The translations under genes and the position numbers were made by a program. From positions 122,214-186,213 of the forward strand of contig SUVV01000001.1 of the NCBI GenBank assembly GCA_015061805.1: DNA of 64,000 nucleotides. Reading direction: 5' to 3'. The notes under the pieces were generated by a model. It searched no databases and was not told the origin of the DNA. It worked only from the letters and a program-made list of their open reading frames with translations. Positions within the stretch are counted from its first letter, which is position 1; the number at the start of each line of letters is the position of its first letter. Source of the DNA: Lentisphaerota bacterium (lineage in GTDB: Bacteria > Verrucomicrobiota > Lentisphaeria > Victivallales > Victivallaceae). Below, one piece after another: positions 52,734 through 61,056 of this stretch.

Positions 52734-54440
52734 ATGGAACAGAATATGGAAAAATATCCGAAAATATCTCCGATCGAAGTACCCAACCGGCAGTGGCCGG
52801 ATAAAGTCATCACCGAACCGCCGGTCTGGGCAAGCGTTGACCTCCGCGACGGTAATCAGGCACTCCCGGTGCCGATGAATCCGGCGCAGAAACTGGAATA
52901 CTTCAACATGCTGCTCAATGTCGGATTCAAAGAGATCGAAGTGGCTTTCCCCTCGGCAAGCGAAGATGACTTCCGCTTTGTCCGCAACCTCATTGAACAG
53001 AATCTGGTTCCGGATGATGTCCGCATTTCTGTACTCACTCAGGCGCGCAAGCACCTCATCGACCGCACCATCGAATCTCTGGTCGGCGTGAAGTCAGCCA
53101 TCGCCCACTGTTACGTTGCGACCAGCGATTTGCACGGCAGATTCGTTTTCGGTCACAAGCACGATGACGTCCTCAAAATGGCGGTCGAAGGAACCCGCAT
53201 GGTGCGGGATGCCATCGCCGCTCACAACCTGGAGAATGTGGTAACTTACGAATTTTCTCCGGAAGAGTTCACCGACAGCGACCTCAACTTCGTCGTCGAT
53301 CTCTGCTGTGCCGTCAAAGAAGAGTGGGGCAAATCCACTCCGGACAGTTTCATTCTCAATTTGCCGGCGACTGTGGAACGCCGTCCGCCCAACCAGTATG
53401 CCGACATGATAGAACTCTTCTGCCGTCAGTATCCCTTTATGGATGAGACCCGGGTGAGTCTGCATTCGCACAACGATCAGGGTTGCGCGATTGCGTCAAC
53501 TGAACTCGCTATCCTCGCCGGAGCCACCCGCGTGGAAGGAACCATCTTCGGTCACGGCGAACGTACCGGCAACCTCGACCTCTCGGTCCTCGCGCTGAAC
53601 TTCAAATCCCGCGGTATCGACCCGAAATTGAACTTCTCCAACATGCCGGAGATCGTCCGCATCGTCGAACGCAATTCCGGTATCGAAGTGCATCCGCGTC
53701 ATCCTTACGCCGGATCGCTGGCTTTCACCGCCTTCTCCGGTTCCCATCAGGATGCCATCCGCAAAGGTCTGGAAAAACGCAAAGAGATCGGTGAATTCTT
53801 CAATCAGGGCTGGAAAGTCCCCTATCTCCACATCGATCCGGCTGACCTCGGCAGACAGTATGAACGGCTCATCCGTATCAACAGCCAGTCCGGCAAAGGC
53901 GGCGTGGTCTACATCCTCGAAAATGAGTTCGGCATCTATCCGCCCAAGAGCATGCACCCGGAAATCGGCAGAGTTATCCAGCGTTACCTCGATGCCACCG
54001 GCGGAGAAATCGACTCGACCAAACTGGAAGATATCTTCCATCAGAGCTTCGTCAATGTCGACGGTCCCTACAAAATGGAAAATTATCACCGCAGTTCCAG
54101 CGGCGAAGAGTCCACGGTAACCTTTGACTGGTTCGTGAACGATGAAAAACATGAACTCTCCGGAATCGGCAACGGCCCGTTGAGCGCGGTCGTCCACGCC
54201 CTCAAGAATTCCGGATTGATGCCGTTCTTCAAACTGGAGGACTTCTCGGAACGTACCCGCGGCACCGATGCCGATGCCTGTGCTATGGCGTTTGTCGGTA
54301 TCCGTACCAGCGAACGCACGGAACACGGCGAACTGGTCTACGGCGCCGGAGAGAACTCCAATCTCGACCGCGCCGCGATCGCCGCACTGGTCTGCGCGCT
54401 CAACCGGGCGGTGGTTCTCGGAGCCCATCCGCGTCCGTAA
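52734..54440 (+). CDS. leuA: 2-isopropylmalate synthase (LeuA type 2)
   Basis: 568 residues. It condenses acetyl-CoA and 2-oxoisovalerate, the first step of leucine synthesis. The DRE-TIM motif is DLRDGNQAL, with VSLHSHNDQGCAIA and GNLDLSVLALN-type metal-site blocks. The C-terminal regulatory LeuA domain is shorter and matches the long-type (Corynebacterium-like) family. Start ATG 52734; 52746 is possible. No strong Shine-Dalgarno is seen. Confidence 0.93.
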   Translation: MEQNMEKYPKISPIEVPNRQWPDKVITEPPVWASVDLRDGNQALPVPMNPAQKLEYFNMLLNVGFKEIEVAFPSASEDDFRFVRNLIEQNLVPDDVRISVLTQARKHLIDRTIESLVGVKSAIAHCYVATSDLHGRFVFGHKHDDVLKMAVEGTRMVRDAIAAHNLENVVTYEFSPEEFTDSDLNFVVDLCCAVKEEWGKSTPDSFILNLPATVERRPPNQYADMIELFCRQYPFMDETRVSLHSHNDQGCAIASTELAILAGATRVEGTIFGHGERTGNLDLSVLALNFKSRGIDPKLNFSNMPEIVRIVERNSGIEVHPRHPYAGSLAFTAFSGSHQDAIRKGLEKRKEIGEFFNQGWKVPYLHIDPADLGRQYERLIRINSQSGKGGVVYILENEFGIYPPKSMHPEIGRVIQRYLDATGGEIDSTKLEDIFHQSFVNVDGPYKMENYHRSSSGEESTVTFDWFVNDEKHELSGIGNGPLSAVVHALKNSGLMPFFKLEDFSERTRGTDADACAMAFVGIRTSERTEHGELVYGAGENSNLDRAAIAALVCALNRAVVLGAHPRP

Positions 54441-54456
54441 GAAAAAAACACAGGCA

Positions 54457-54477
54457 ATGAGAAAAAAGTTCAGATAA
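54457..54477 (+). CDS. Six-codon minigene overlapping the carboxypeptidase start
   Basis: ATG AGA AAA AAG TTC AGA TAA, whose stop overlaps the next ATG as TAATG. AGG lies 4 bases upstream. It could couple translation or be chance. Confidence 0.25.
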   Translation: MRKKFR

Positions 54478-55514
54478 TGAGCAAAAATTCCAAACTCTTT
54501 CTGAAAATATTTCTGCCGCTTCTGGTGGTGGTTGCCGCTGTCCACATCTGCATATTCTATGCAAGTGGACGGCGGAGCGATACGAAGTTGCGCCCGGTGC
54601 AGACTCCGCCCAATGCGGATTTATCCAAACTTCCGCAGACTCCGCTGCCGCCGCCGGAACCGGAAGTTCCGGCTGAACCGGAATTCCGCCGCGCAGAAAC
54701 ATTGCCTTATTACGATTTTTCGGCTCTTCGCAAACTCCCGGCCGACATCCGGAAACTTGCCAAAACCGGAAAAAGCGGAGTTATCGTCGATCTTTCCAGC
54801 CGCAAAGTCCTCTGGGCAAAGAATCCGGCAACTCCGGTCCCGATAGCATCACTGACCAAACTGATGACTGCGCTTCTGGTCATGGAGGATATCTCCTCCG
54901 GCAGATTGGCTATGACGACCAGACTCCCGGTGACCTCTGCTGCGACCCGCGTTGAACGCAGCTGCGTCCTCGGCATGAAACGCGGTGAATTCTACACCGT
55001 CAAAGAGTTGATCGCCGCCATGATGATCAACAGCCACAATGATGCCGCCGCCCAACTTGCCGCCAGCGTTTCCGGAAACACCGATGATTTTGTCGAACTG
55101 ATGAATAAACGCGCCGGAGAACTGGGCTTGAAAAGTGCAAAATTCAACAGCCCCAACGGCTTGCCGCAGGGGAAAAAACGGCAGAATTCACTCTGCAGTG
55201 TCACTGATATAACCCGGTTGTGCGAAGCGCTGATGCGCTATCCGCAGCTGTTGGAATTCTGCCGGATGCGCAGTTTCCAACTCCACACCGGCAAACGGGT
55301 CTACTCTCACAACAATCTGTTGCGCCGCAATCCGGTCAAGGGATTATTCGGATTCAAAACCGGCTTCACCAACAAAGCCGGTTTCTGTCTTGCTTTCGGC
55401 GTCAACCGCAGAGGCAGGCGCTTCATCGGCTGTGTTGCCGGATTCGCCAGCGCCCGCGACCGGGATAATTTCTGCCGCCGGCTTATCGAATGGTCTTATT
55501 CCACCCAGAGGTAA
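54477..55514 (+). CDS. D-alanyl-D-alanine carboxypeptidase (PBP5/S11 type)
   Basis: 345 residues. An N-terminal membrane segment (LFLKIFLPLLVVVAAVHICIF) and a Pro-rich linker precede the penicillin-binding domain. The three active-site motifs are SLTK (125-128), SHN (186-188) and KTG (294-296). It trims the terminal D-Ala of peptidoglycan stem peptides in the periplasm. It is in the leuA operon, 36 bases after leuA. Confidence 0.92.
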   Translation: MSKNSKLFLKIFLPLLVVVAAVHICIFYASGRRSDTKLRPVQTPPNADLSKLPQTPLPPPEPEVPAEPEFRRAETLPYYDFSALRKLPADIRKLAKTGKSGVIVDLSSRKVLWAKNPATPVPIASLTKLMTALLVMEDISSGRLAMTTRLPVTSAATRVERSCVLGMKRGEFYTVKELIAAMMINSHNDAAAQLAASVSGNTDDFVELMNKRAGELGLKSAKFNSPNGLPQGKKRQNSLCSVTDITRLCEALMRYPQLLEFCRMRSFQLHTGKRVYSHNNLLRRNPVKGLFGFKTGFTNKAGFCLAFGVNRRGRRFIGCVAGFASARDRDNFCRRLIEWSYSTQR

Positions 55515-55522
55515 ATATATTT

Positions 55523-56710
55523 ATGGAAAAAACACAGTTGCGTATCTGTCATGTAATAACCCGTATGATCGTCGGCGGAGCGCAGGAAAATACCCTGCTC
55601 ACCATCAAAGGTCACCTGCAAAGCGGACACCATGTCGAACTGGCGACCGGTCCCTCCCCCGGACGGGAAGGCAAATTGCTGGAAAATACCGGCATGCCGG
55701 AGTTTCCAATTGTGGAATTCCCGGATATGGTGCGGGAATTGTCCCCGATCCACGACCTGAAAGCCTTTTTTGCGCTGAAAAAATATTTCAAAGCCAACAA
55801 ATTTGACGTTGTTCACACCCACAGTTCCAAAGCGGGTATTCTGGGCAGACTTGCCGCCCGCGCCGCCGGAGTACCGGTGGTGGTGCATACGGTACACGGT
55901 CAGGCGTTCCACCCCTATCAGAGCAAGTGGAAAAACCGCCTTTACATCGCCCTTGAACGCTTCGCCGCAAAATATTGTGATAAAATCTATGCCGTCGCTC
56001 AGGCGATGATCGATCAGTGTGTCGCCGCAAAGGTCGCACCGCGCGAAAAATATATGGTCGTTTACAGCGGCATGGACACCACCGCATTTGCCAATGCCGA
56101 ACGCGAAACGGAACTGCGGAGCAAACTCGGTATTCCGGAAAATGCTCTGACCATCGCCACCGTCGCCCGGCTCTTTCATCAGAAAGGTTATGAATTCGTC
56201 ATCCCCGCCGCTGAAAAGGTGCTGGCAGTAAATCCCGATATCCACTTCCTCTTTGTCGGTGACGGCCCGATGTACGACGAATTACAGGCGTTCCTCAAAT
56301 CCCGGAACATTGATAAAAACTTCCACTTTGCCGGATTGGTTCCCCCATCGGAGGTCTGCCGTTATCTGGCACAGAGCGATCTGCTGTGGCACCTTTCTCT
56401 GCATGAAGGCTTGCCCCGTGCGGTAGTTCAGGCACTGGCGACCGGGATCCCGGCGATCGGATTTGCGCTGGACGGCACACCGGAAGTCATCATCAACGGA
56501 GAAACCGGATTCACTACTGGTGCCGAAGATATCGACGAAGTAAGCCGCCGCACCTTGCAGTTGTTTGCCGATGAAAAATTGCGACGCACCATGGGCGAAT
56601 GCGGCAAAGCCAAAGTTCTCGAACAGTTCGATTGGAAACTCATGGCGGATATTCTGGAAAAAGAGTTTATTACACTTTATAACAATAAAACCAACTCAAA
56701 AAGGAATTGA
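55523..56710 (+). CDS. Glycosyltransferase family 4-like
   Basis: 395 residues from ATG 55523 (AGAGG upstream), 8 bases after the carboxypeptidase stop. Typical GT4 blocks: an N-terminal GGAQENTLLTIKGHL, THSSKAGILGRLAARAAG, and a C-terminal HLSLHEGLPRAVVQALATGIPAIG with the EX7E-type motif and TGAEDIDEV. It transfers a sugar from an activated donor, probably to a surface polymer. Confidence 0.88.
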   Translation: MEKTQLRICHVITRMIVGGAQENTLLTIKGHLQSGHHVELATGPSPGREGKLLENTGMPEFPIVEFPDMVRELSPIHDLKAFFALKKYFKANKFDVVHTHSSKAGILGRLAARAAGVPVVVHTVHGQAFHPYQSKWKNRLYIALERFAAKYCDKIYAVAQAMIDQCVAAKVAPREKYMVVYSGMDTTAFANAERETELRSKLGIPENALTIATVARLFHQKGYEFVIPAAEKVLAVNPDIHFLFVGDGPMYDELQAFLKSRNIDKNFHFAGLVPPSEVCRYLAQSDLLWHLSLHEGLPRAVVQALATGIPAIGFALDGTPEVIINGETGFTTGAEDIDEVSRRTLQLFADEKLRRTMGECGKAKVLEQFDWKLMADILEKEFITLYNNKTNSKRN

Positions 56711-56713
56711 AAA

Positions 56714-57964
56714 ATGAAACGTTTTCTCTCCATAACAGCAATTTTAGCATTGGCAACCGTCCTCGGCGCCGCCGATATCTATGTTGATTACAACAAAGGT
56801 AACCGCAAAAACCCGGGAACGAAAGAGGCTCCGCTGGATATTCTCGCCCGCGCGGTCAACAAAGCCAAGCCCGGTGATACCATCTATGTTCTGCCCAGCG
56901 ATAAACCCATCCGGGATGCAATCGTTTTCCGCGGTAAAAGCGGCGAACCCGGCAAACCGATCACCGTTGACGGTATGAACAACATCTTCCTCGGCTCCCG
57001 TCCGCTCAATCCGAAAGAGTGGAAAGAGATCAAACCGGGATATTTTGCCTGCACCCGCAAAATCGGCAACAACATGGCAAACCGCTATTTCATGACCCTC
57101 AAAGGAAAAATCCACCGAATGGGCCGCTTCAACAAATGCAAAGGAAGCAAGAGTTTCAAAAAAATAGAAGAACTCCAGCCGGGCGAATGGACCATTATCC
57201 GCGGCGAATTGGCAAAAAATGCCAAAGGCAAAAATCCCGCCTATCTGCAGCAGTATGTCATCCGTCTGCCCGAAGGAGCCAAAACTCCCGATGAAGCCGG
57301 TTTTGAAGAACCCATTCTCCGCCGAATTTCCGGTGTTGATATTGCCAAAAACAGCAGCCACATCACCATCCGCAACGTCATCGTCAAGCACTTCCACAAT
57401 GACGGCTACAATTTCCACGGCAACTGCCGCAACATCGTGCTTGAGAATATCGCCGCAGTCGAATGCGGAGACGATGCCATCAGTGCCCACGAAACCTGCC
57501 ACATTGATGTCAAAAACTTCGTCGCCATCGGCTGCTCAACGGCAATCTGCCACATCAACAATTCCGAAAATCATCACGAAAACGTCTACGCCGAAAAAAT
57601 CCTCGGCAGAGATATCATGTTGACCGAAAATACCAAAAACACCCTGACCAATGCCTGGTTCAAAGCAGATGCTATCGGCGGATTCATACTCACCTCCCGC
57701 AAAACTTCCCACCATCGCAGCACCATGAAAAATGTCCGGATGATCAACCGCAATCCCCGCGGTTCATTCGCAGTCAGCAATCAGGGTAAAATGGATGCCG
57801 ATTTTGAAGATTTCAAAATTGCCAACTACAAAAAAGTCCATCCGTCCCTGGCTTCCAAAGTCAAGCAGGTGAAAGCTGAAGAGATCGAAGCTGAGATCGA
57901 AGAAGCCCGCAAACGGCTCTTTGCCATCTTCGGCGGTCAATTGGAAAAAGCTCTTGGAGAATAA
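56714..57964 (+). CDS. Secreted right-handed beta-helix protein (DUF1565/pectate-lyase-like)
   Basis: 416 residues with signal peptide MKRFLSITAILALATVLGA. The start of the mature protein (DIYVDYNKGNRKNPGTKEAPLDILARAVNKAKPGDTIYV, quoted by position 21-59) is the DUF1565-like cap. Parallel beta-helix turns follow, rich in Asn/His (HITIRNVIVKHF, NIVLENIAAVECGDDAIS). It may bind or cleave polysaccharide. 3 bases after the glycosyltransferase gene. Confidence 0.75.
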   Translation: MKRFLSITAILALATVLGAADIYVDYNKGNRKNPGTKEAPLDILARAVNKAKPGDTIYVLPSDKPIRDAIVFRGKSGEPGKPITVDGMNNIFLGSRPLNPKEWKEIKPGYFACTRKIGNNMANRYFMTLKGKIHRMGRFNKCKGSKSFKKIEELQPGEWTIIRGELAKNAKGKNPAYLQQYVIRLPEGAKTPDEAGFEEPILRRISGVDIAKNSSHITIRNVIVKHFHNDGYNFHGNCRNIVLENIAAVECGDDAISAHETCHIDVKNFVAIGCSTAICHINNSENHHENVYAEKILGRDIMLTENTKNTLTNAWFKADAIGGFILTSRKTSHHRSTMKNVRMINRNPRGSFAVSNQGKMDADFEDFKIANYKKVHPSLASKVKQVKAEEIEAEIEEARKRLFAIFGGQLEKALGE

Positions 57965-57969
57965 TCACC

Positions 57970-58689
57970 GTGTCCGGATTTGTTCTTGCGTGCTGTATAT
58001 TACTGCTGACCGGTTTCGGCTACCGCGCCGAAGCCTTTGTCTACCTGCCGGGAATATCTTCCGGCAGCGGCACACAAACAAGAGCATTGACCCCCTCGGA
58101 TCTTCCCGGAAGTTCCATTCATCCGCTGATCAAAGAAAAGGTCAATATAAACGGAGTTCCGCTGACCCTGGAGATCTACCAGTTAAACGCCCGTATCGAC
58201 GATCTTTTTGCCGCAGTCTGCAAAAAGTTCAAACCGGAAAAGATGGAATACGGCAAAGATTATCTGCGGGTCATCTTCCGGGTCGGCAAGCACAAAACGG
58301 AACGCTGGCTCTTTATTTTCTCCGGGGCGAACCGTCCGATAACCGCATTCAGGATGGAACTGTCCGGAAATCTGCCCCGCCCCTCGCATTGGCCGCCGGA
58401 ACTGCCGGCATTGCCGCCGGGATGCCGGAGCAATATGGTCATGGAACTGCCCCGCCTGAATGCCGTATTCGGTTCTTTTGATCAGAATGAATCTTCCGGA
58501 GTCCGGCTGTTGGCTTCGTACACCCCCCGGTTGGCAGGTTCCGGCTGGGTCAGCGCCGGAGCAGAACACTCGCCCTCTATCATGGGCAGTGGAGAGATAT
58601 ACTTCCGCAATGATCCATCCCGTCAGATATTGTGGATAAAATTCGGAGAAGAAGGCGGCGGAGCATTTTACTTGAAAAAAATCAAATAA
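57970..58689 (+). CDS. Secreted protein of unknown function
   Basis: 239 residues from GTG 57970, with GGAGA about 10 bases upstream inside the preceding gene. Signal peptide (FVLACCILLLTGFGYRAEA). The mature part includes KHKTERWLFIFSGANRPITAF and a Pro/Leu-rich middle. No family recognised. Part of the leuA-ygiQ transcript. Confidence 0.6.
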   Translation: MSGFVLACCILLLTGFGYRAEAFVYLPGISSGSGTQTRALTPSDLPGSSIHPLIKEKVNINGVPLTLEIYQLNARIDDLFAAVCKKFKPEKMEYGKDYLRVIFRVGKHKTERWLFIFSGANRPITAFRMELSGNLPRPSHWPPELPALPPGCRSNMVMELPRLNAVFGSFDQNESSGVRLLASYTPRLAGSGWVSAGAEHSPSIMGSGEIYFRNDPSRQILWIKFGEEGGGAFYLKKIK

Positions 58690-58712
58690 TTCAAAAAGGA
58701 GAGTTGCTGTTT

Positions 58713-59231
58713 ATGAAATATTATTCCATTGTTCTGGCATTGTTAGTAACCGGAAGTCTGCTTTGGGCAGATACAGTCAATTTCCGTTCCGGCAAAGTGC
58801 TTTCGGCGGAGTTGACCTCTGCAAAAATCAAAATCTCCGGGATCAATCAGGATGCTCCGCCGGAACTTCCGGCAAAGACCGTTTTCGCGGTCGTTTCAGT
58901 TAAACTCGGTGAATTGCGTTCGGTTTCAGTTTTTGACTACGTTCTCAGTTGCTACGGCAAGAATTTTGCCTGTGTTGCAGTAAATTCCGGAAAAGGTTTT
59001 GTCTACGCTGACACTCCGGTTTCCAGCCGCAAAGTCATTCAGCTGCTCTTTGCCACCGACGGACTGCTCACCGGGAAACTGCCGCGGGAAACCCTGACGC
59101 TCAAAAGCAAATTCCCTCCGGCAAATCTCCATGATGCGAAGATCGTTTTCACCAATCTTGACAGCAAGGCTCCGACTGCGATCGCAGACATCCCGGAAAA
59201 CGGAACTTTCAAGAAAGCAGAGCAGAAATAA
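58713..59231 (+). CDS. Secreted protein of unknown function
   Basis: 172 residues from ATG 58713 (AAAGGAGAG upstream); signal peptide MKYYSIVLALLVTGSLLWA. The mature start (DTVNFRSGKVLSAELTSAKIKISG) is like short SH3-like or carboxypeptidase-regulatory strands seen in PVC proteins, but no family can be named. The stop overlaps the next start as TAATG. Confidence 0.6.
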   Translation: MKYYSIVLALLVTGSLLWADTVNFRSGKVLSAELTSAKIKISGINQDAPPELPAKTVFAVVSVKLGELRSVSVFDYVLSCYGKNFACVAVNSGKGFVYADTPVSSRKVIQLLFATDGLLTGKLPRETLTLKSKFPPANLHDAKIVFTNLDSKAPTAIADIPENGTFKKAEQK

Positions 59232-60946
59232 TGAAGTTTCCATTTGCCCCGTTTCTGCCGACCTCCCGCCGCGAGATGGATGCTCTCGGCTGGGATGAAC
59301 TGGATATCATCATCATCACCGGCGATTGCTACGTCGATCACCCATCTTTCGGAACCAGCATCATCGGCAGACTCCTGGAAAGCCTCGGCTACCGGGTCGG
59401 CATTATCGCCCAGCCGGACTGGAAAGATCCCGCTGCCCTGCAGGTGATGGGACAACCGCGGATCGGTGTCGGTGTATCCAGCGGCAACATGGATTCCATG
59501 GTCAATATCTACACTGCCGGGCGCCGTCTGCGCCGGGATGATATGTTTTCAGAAGATGGCAAAACCGGCAACCGGCCGCCCCACTCGCTTCCGGTCTACT
59601 CCCAGCTGGCGCGCCGGGCATTCCCCGGCAAACCGATCCTCGTCGGCGGACTTGAAGCCAGTTTGCGCCGGGTAGCCCACTACGATTACTGGCAGGATAA
59701 ACTGCGTCCGTCGATGCTTCTGGACACCAAGGCGGATATCATGGTCTACGGAATGGGCGAACGGCCCACGCCGGAAGTTTTCCGCCGTTTCGCCGCCGGG
59801 GAATCTCTGGAAGGCATCCGCGGCACCGCCCGGCTGCTGGGCAAAAATGCGGCGTTGGCATTCGACTGCACCGGATATATTGAATTACCAGGTTTTGAGG
59901 AAATTCAAAACAATAAAGATGCCCTCATGGAGCAGACCAAGATCATTGAAGCCAATATGAATTATTACAGTGCATCCGGTATGTTCCAGCGTTACGGCGA
60001 CCGGATGCTGGTCATTGAACCTCCGGCAGAACCTTTGAAACCGGAAGAACTTGACCGCGTTCACGAACTTCCTTTCGCCCGCAAGCCGCACCCCAAATAC
60101 AAGGGAAAAATCCCGGCTTACGAAAGCATCATCAATTCCATTCAGGCGGTGCGCGGCTGCCCGGGCGGCTGTGCTTTCTGCGGACTGGTCGCCCATCAGG
60201 GACGGAGCGTGATGAGCCGCAGTACCGAATCGATCCTCCGGGAAGCGGAAACCATCAGCAAACAACCGAATTTCAAAGGTATAATCAGCGATGTCGGCGG
60301 TGCCGCCGGCAATCTTTTCGGCAGCAGTTACGATCTGGAACGCTGCAAAAAGTGCAAACGGGTAAGCTGTATCTGGCCGAACCATTGCCCGGGTTACCGT
60401 TGCGACGGTCTGGCGGTATTGCACACCTTGCGGATGCTCCGCAAGATGCCGCAGATCCGGAAAGTTTATATCAATTCCGGCATCCGGCTCGATCTGGCAC
60501 TGCGCCAGCCGGAACTGCTCCGGGAAATCATTGCCCACCACGTTTCCGGTCACATGAAAGTCGCGCCGGAACATCTGGATGCCAAAGTGATGAAACTGAT
60601 GCGCAAAGGAACTCCGGAGGAGTTCTACCGCTTCATGGATGAATTCAACCGCATCACCAGAGAGTGCGGTCTGGAACAGTACATCATTCCGCTGTTCATC
60701 TCCAACTTCCCCGGTTGCGGTGCGAAAGAGATGAAAACGGTCGACGACTTCCTCAACAAACACCATTGGAGTCTGCAGCAGGTACAGGATTACATCCCGC
60801 TGCCGATGACGATGGGAGCTGCAATGTACTACACCGGCAAAGCCTCCGACGGCACCCCGATCGAAGTCAACCGCGGACTTGCCGAACGGCGTCCCCAGAT
60901 CGAAGTCCTGAAAAAACGCCGCACTCCGGTACGAAAAAAAAGGTGA
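59231..60946 (+). CDS. YgiQ-family radical SAM protein
   Basis: 571 residues. A B12-binding-like N domain (FLPTSRREMDALGWDELDIIIITGDCYVDHPSFG, quoted by position 8-41) precedes the radical SAM core with Cys310, Cys314 and Cys317 (RGCPGGCAFCGL). The C-terminal DUF3362-type block is short (QVQDYIPLPMTMGAAMYYTG). The function is unknown. Last gene of the operon, followed by a terminator. Confidence 0.9.
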   Translation: MKFPFAPFLPTSRREMDALGWDELDIIIITGDCYVDHPSFGTSIIGRLLESLGYRVGIIAQPDWKDPAALQVMGQPRIGVGVSSGNMDSMVNIYTAGRRLRRDDMFSEDGKTGNRPPHSLPVYSQLARRAFPGKPILVGGLEASLRRVAHYDYWQDKLRPSMLLDTKADIMVYGMGERPTPEVFRRFAAGESLEGIRGTARLLGKNAALAFDCTGYIELPGFEEIQNNKDALMEQTKIIEANMNYYSASGMFQRYGDRMLVIEPPAEPLKPEELDRVHELPFARKPHPKYKGKIPAYESIINSIQAVRGCPGGCAFCGLVAHQGRSVMSRSTESILREAETISKQPNFKGIISDVGGAAGNLFGSSYDLERCKKCKRVSCIWPNHCPGYRCDGLAVLHTLRMLRKMPQIRKVYINSGIRLDLALRQPELLREIIAHHVSGHMKVAPEHLDAKVMKLMRKGTPEEFYRFMDEFNRITRECGLEQYIIPLFISNFPGCGAKEMKTVDDFLNKHHWSLQQVQDYIPLPMTMGAAMYYTGKASDGTPIEVNRGLAERRPQIEVLKKRRTPVRKKR

Positions 60947-60970
60947 TTTAACCCAACTCAGCTTTTACTG

Positions 60971-61011
60971 ACTGATTTTTCGGGTAAACTACTTGAAAAA
61001 TCAGTTTTTTT
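60971..61011 (+). terminator. Terminator of the leuA-ygiQ operon
   Basis: ACTGATTTTTC (60971-60981) pairs with GAAAAATCAGT (60995-61005), followed by seven T. Confidence 0.85.
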
Positions 61012-61021
61012 GTGTTATATT
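60993..61021 (+). promoter_or_regulatory. Helicase promoter embedded in the upstream terminator
   Basis: TTGAAA (60993-60998), 17 bases, TATATT (61016-61021). The -35 box is the first part of the terminator's right arm, so the two signals share bases. Confidence 0.65.
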
Positions 61022-61056
61022 CCGCACGACAGATATTTATAAGGATAGTTTGATAT

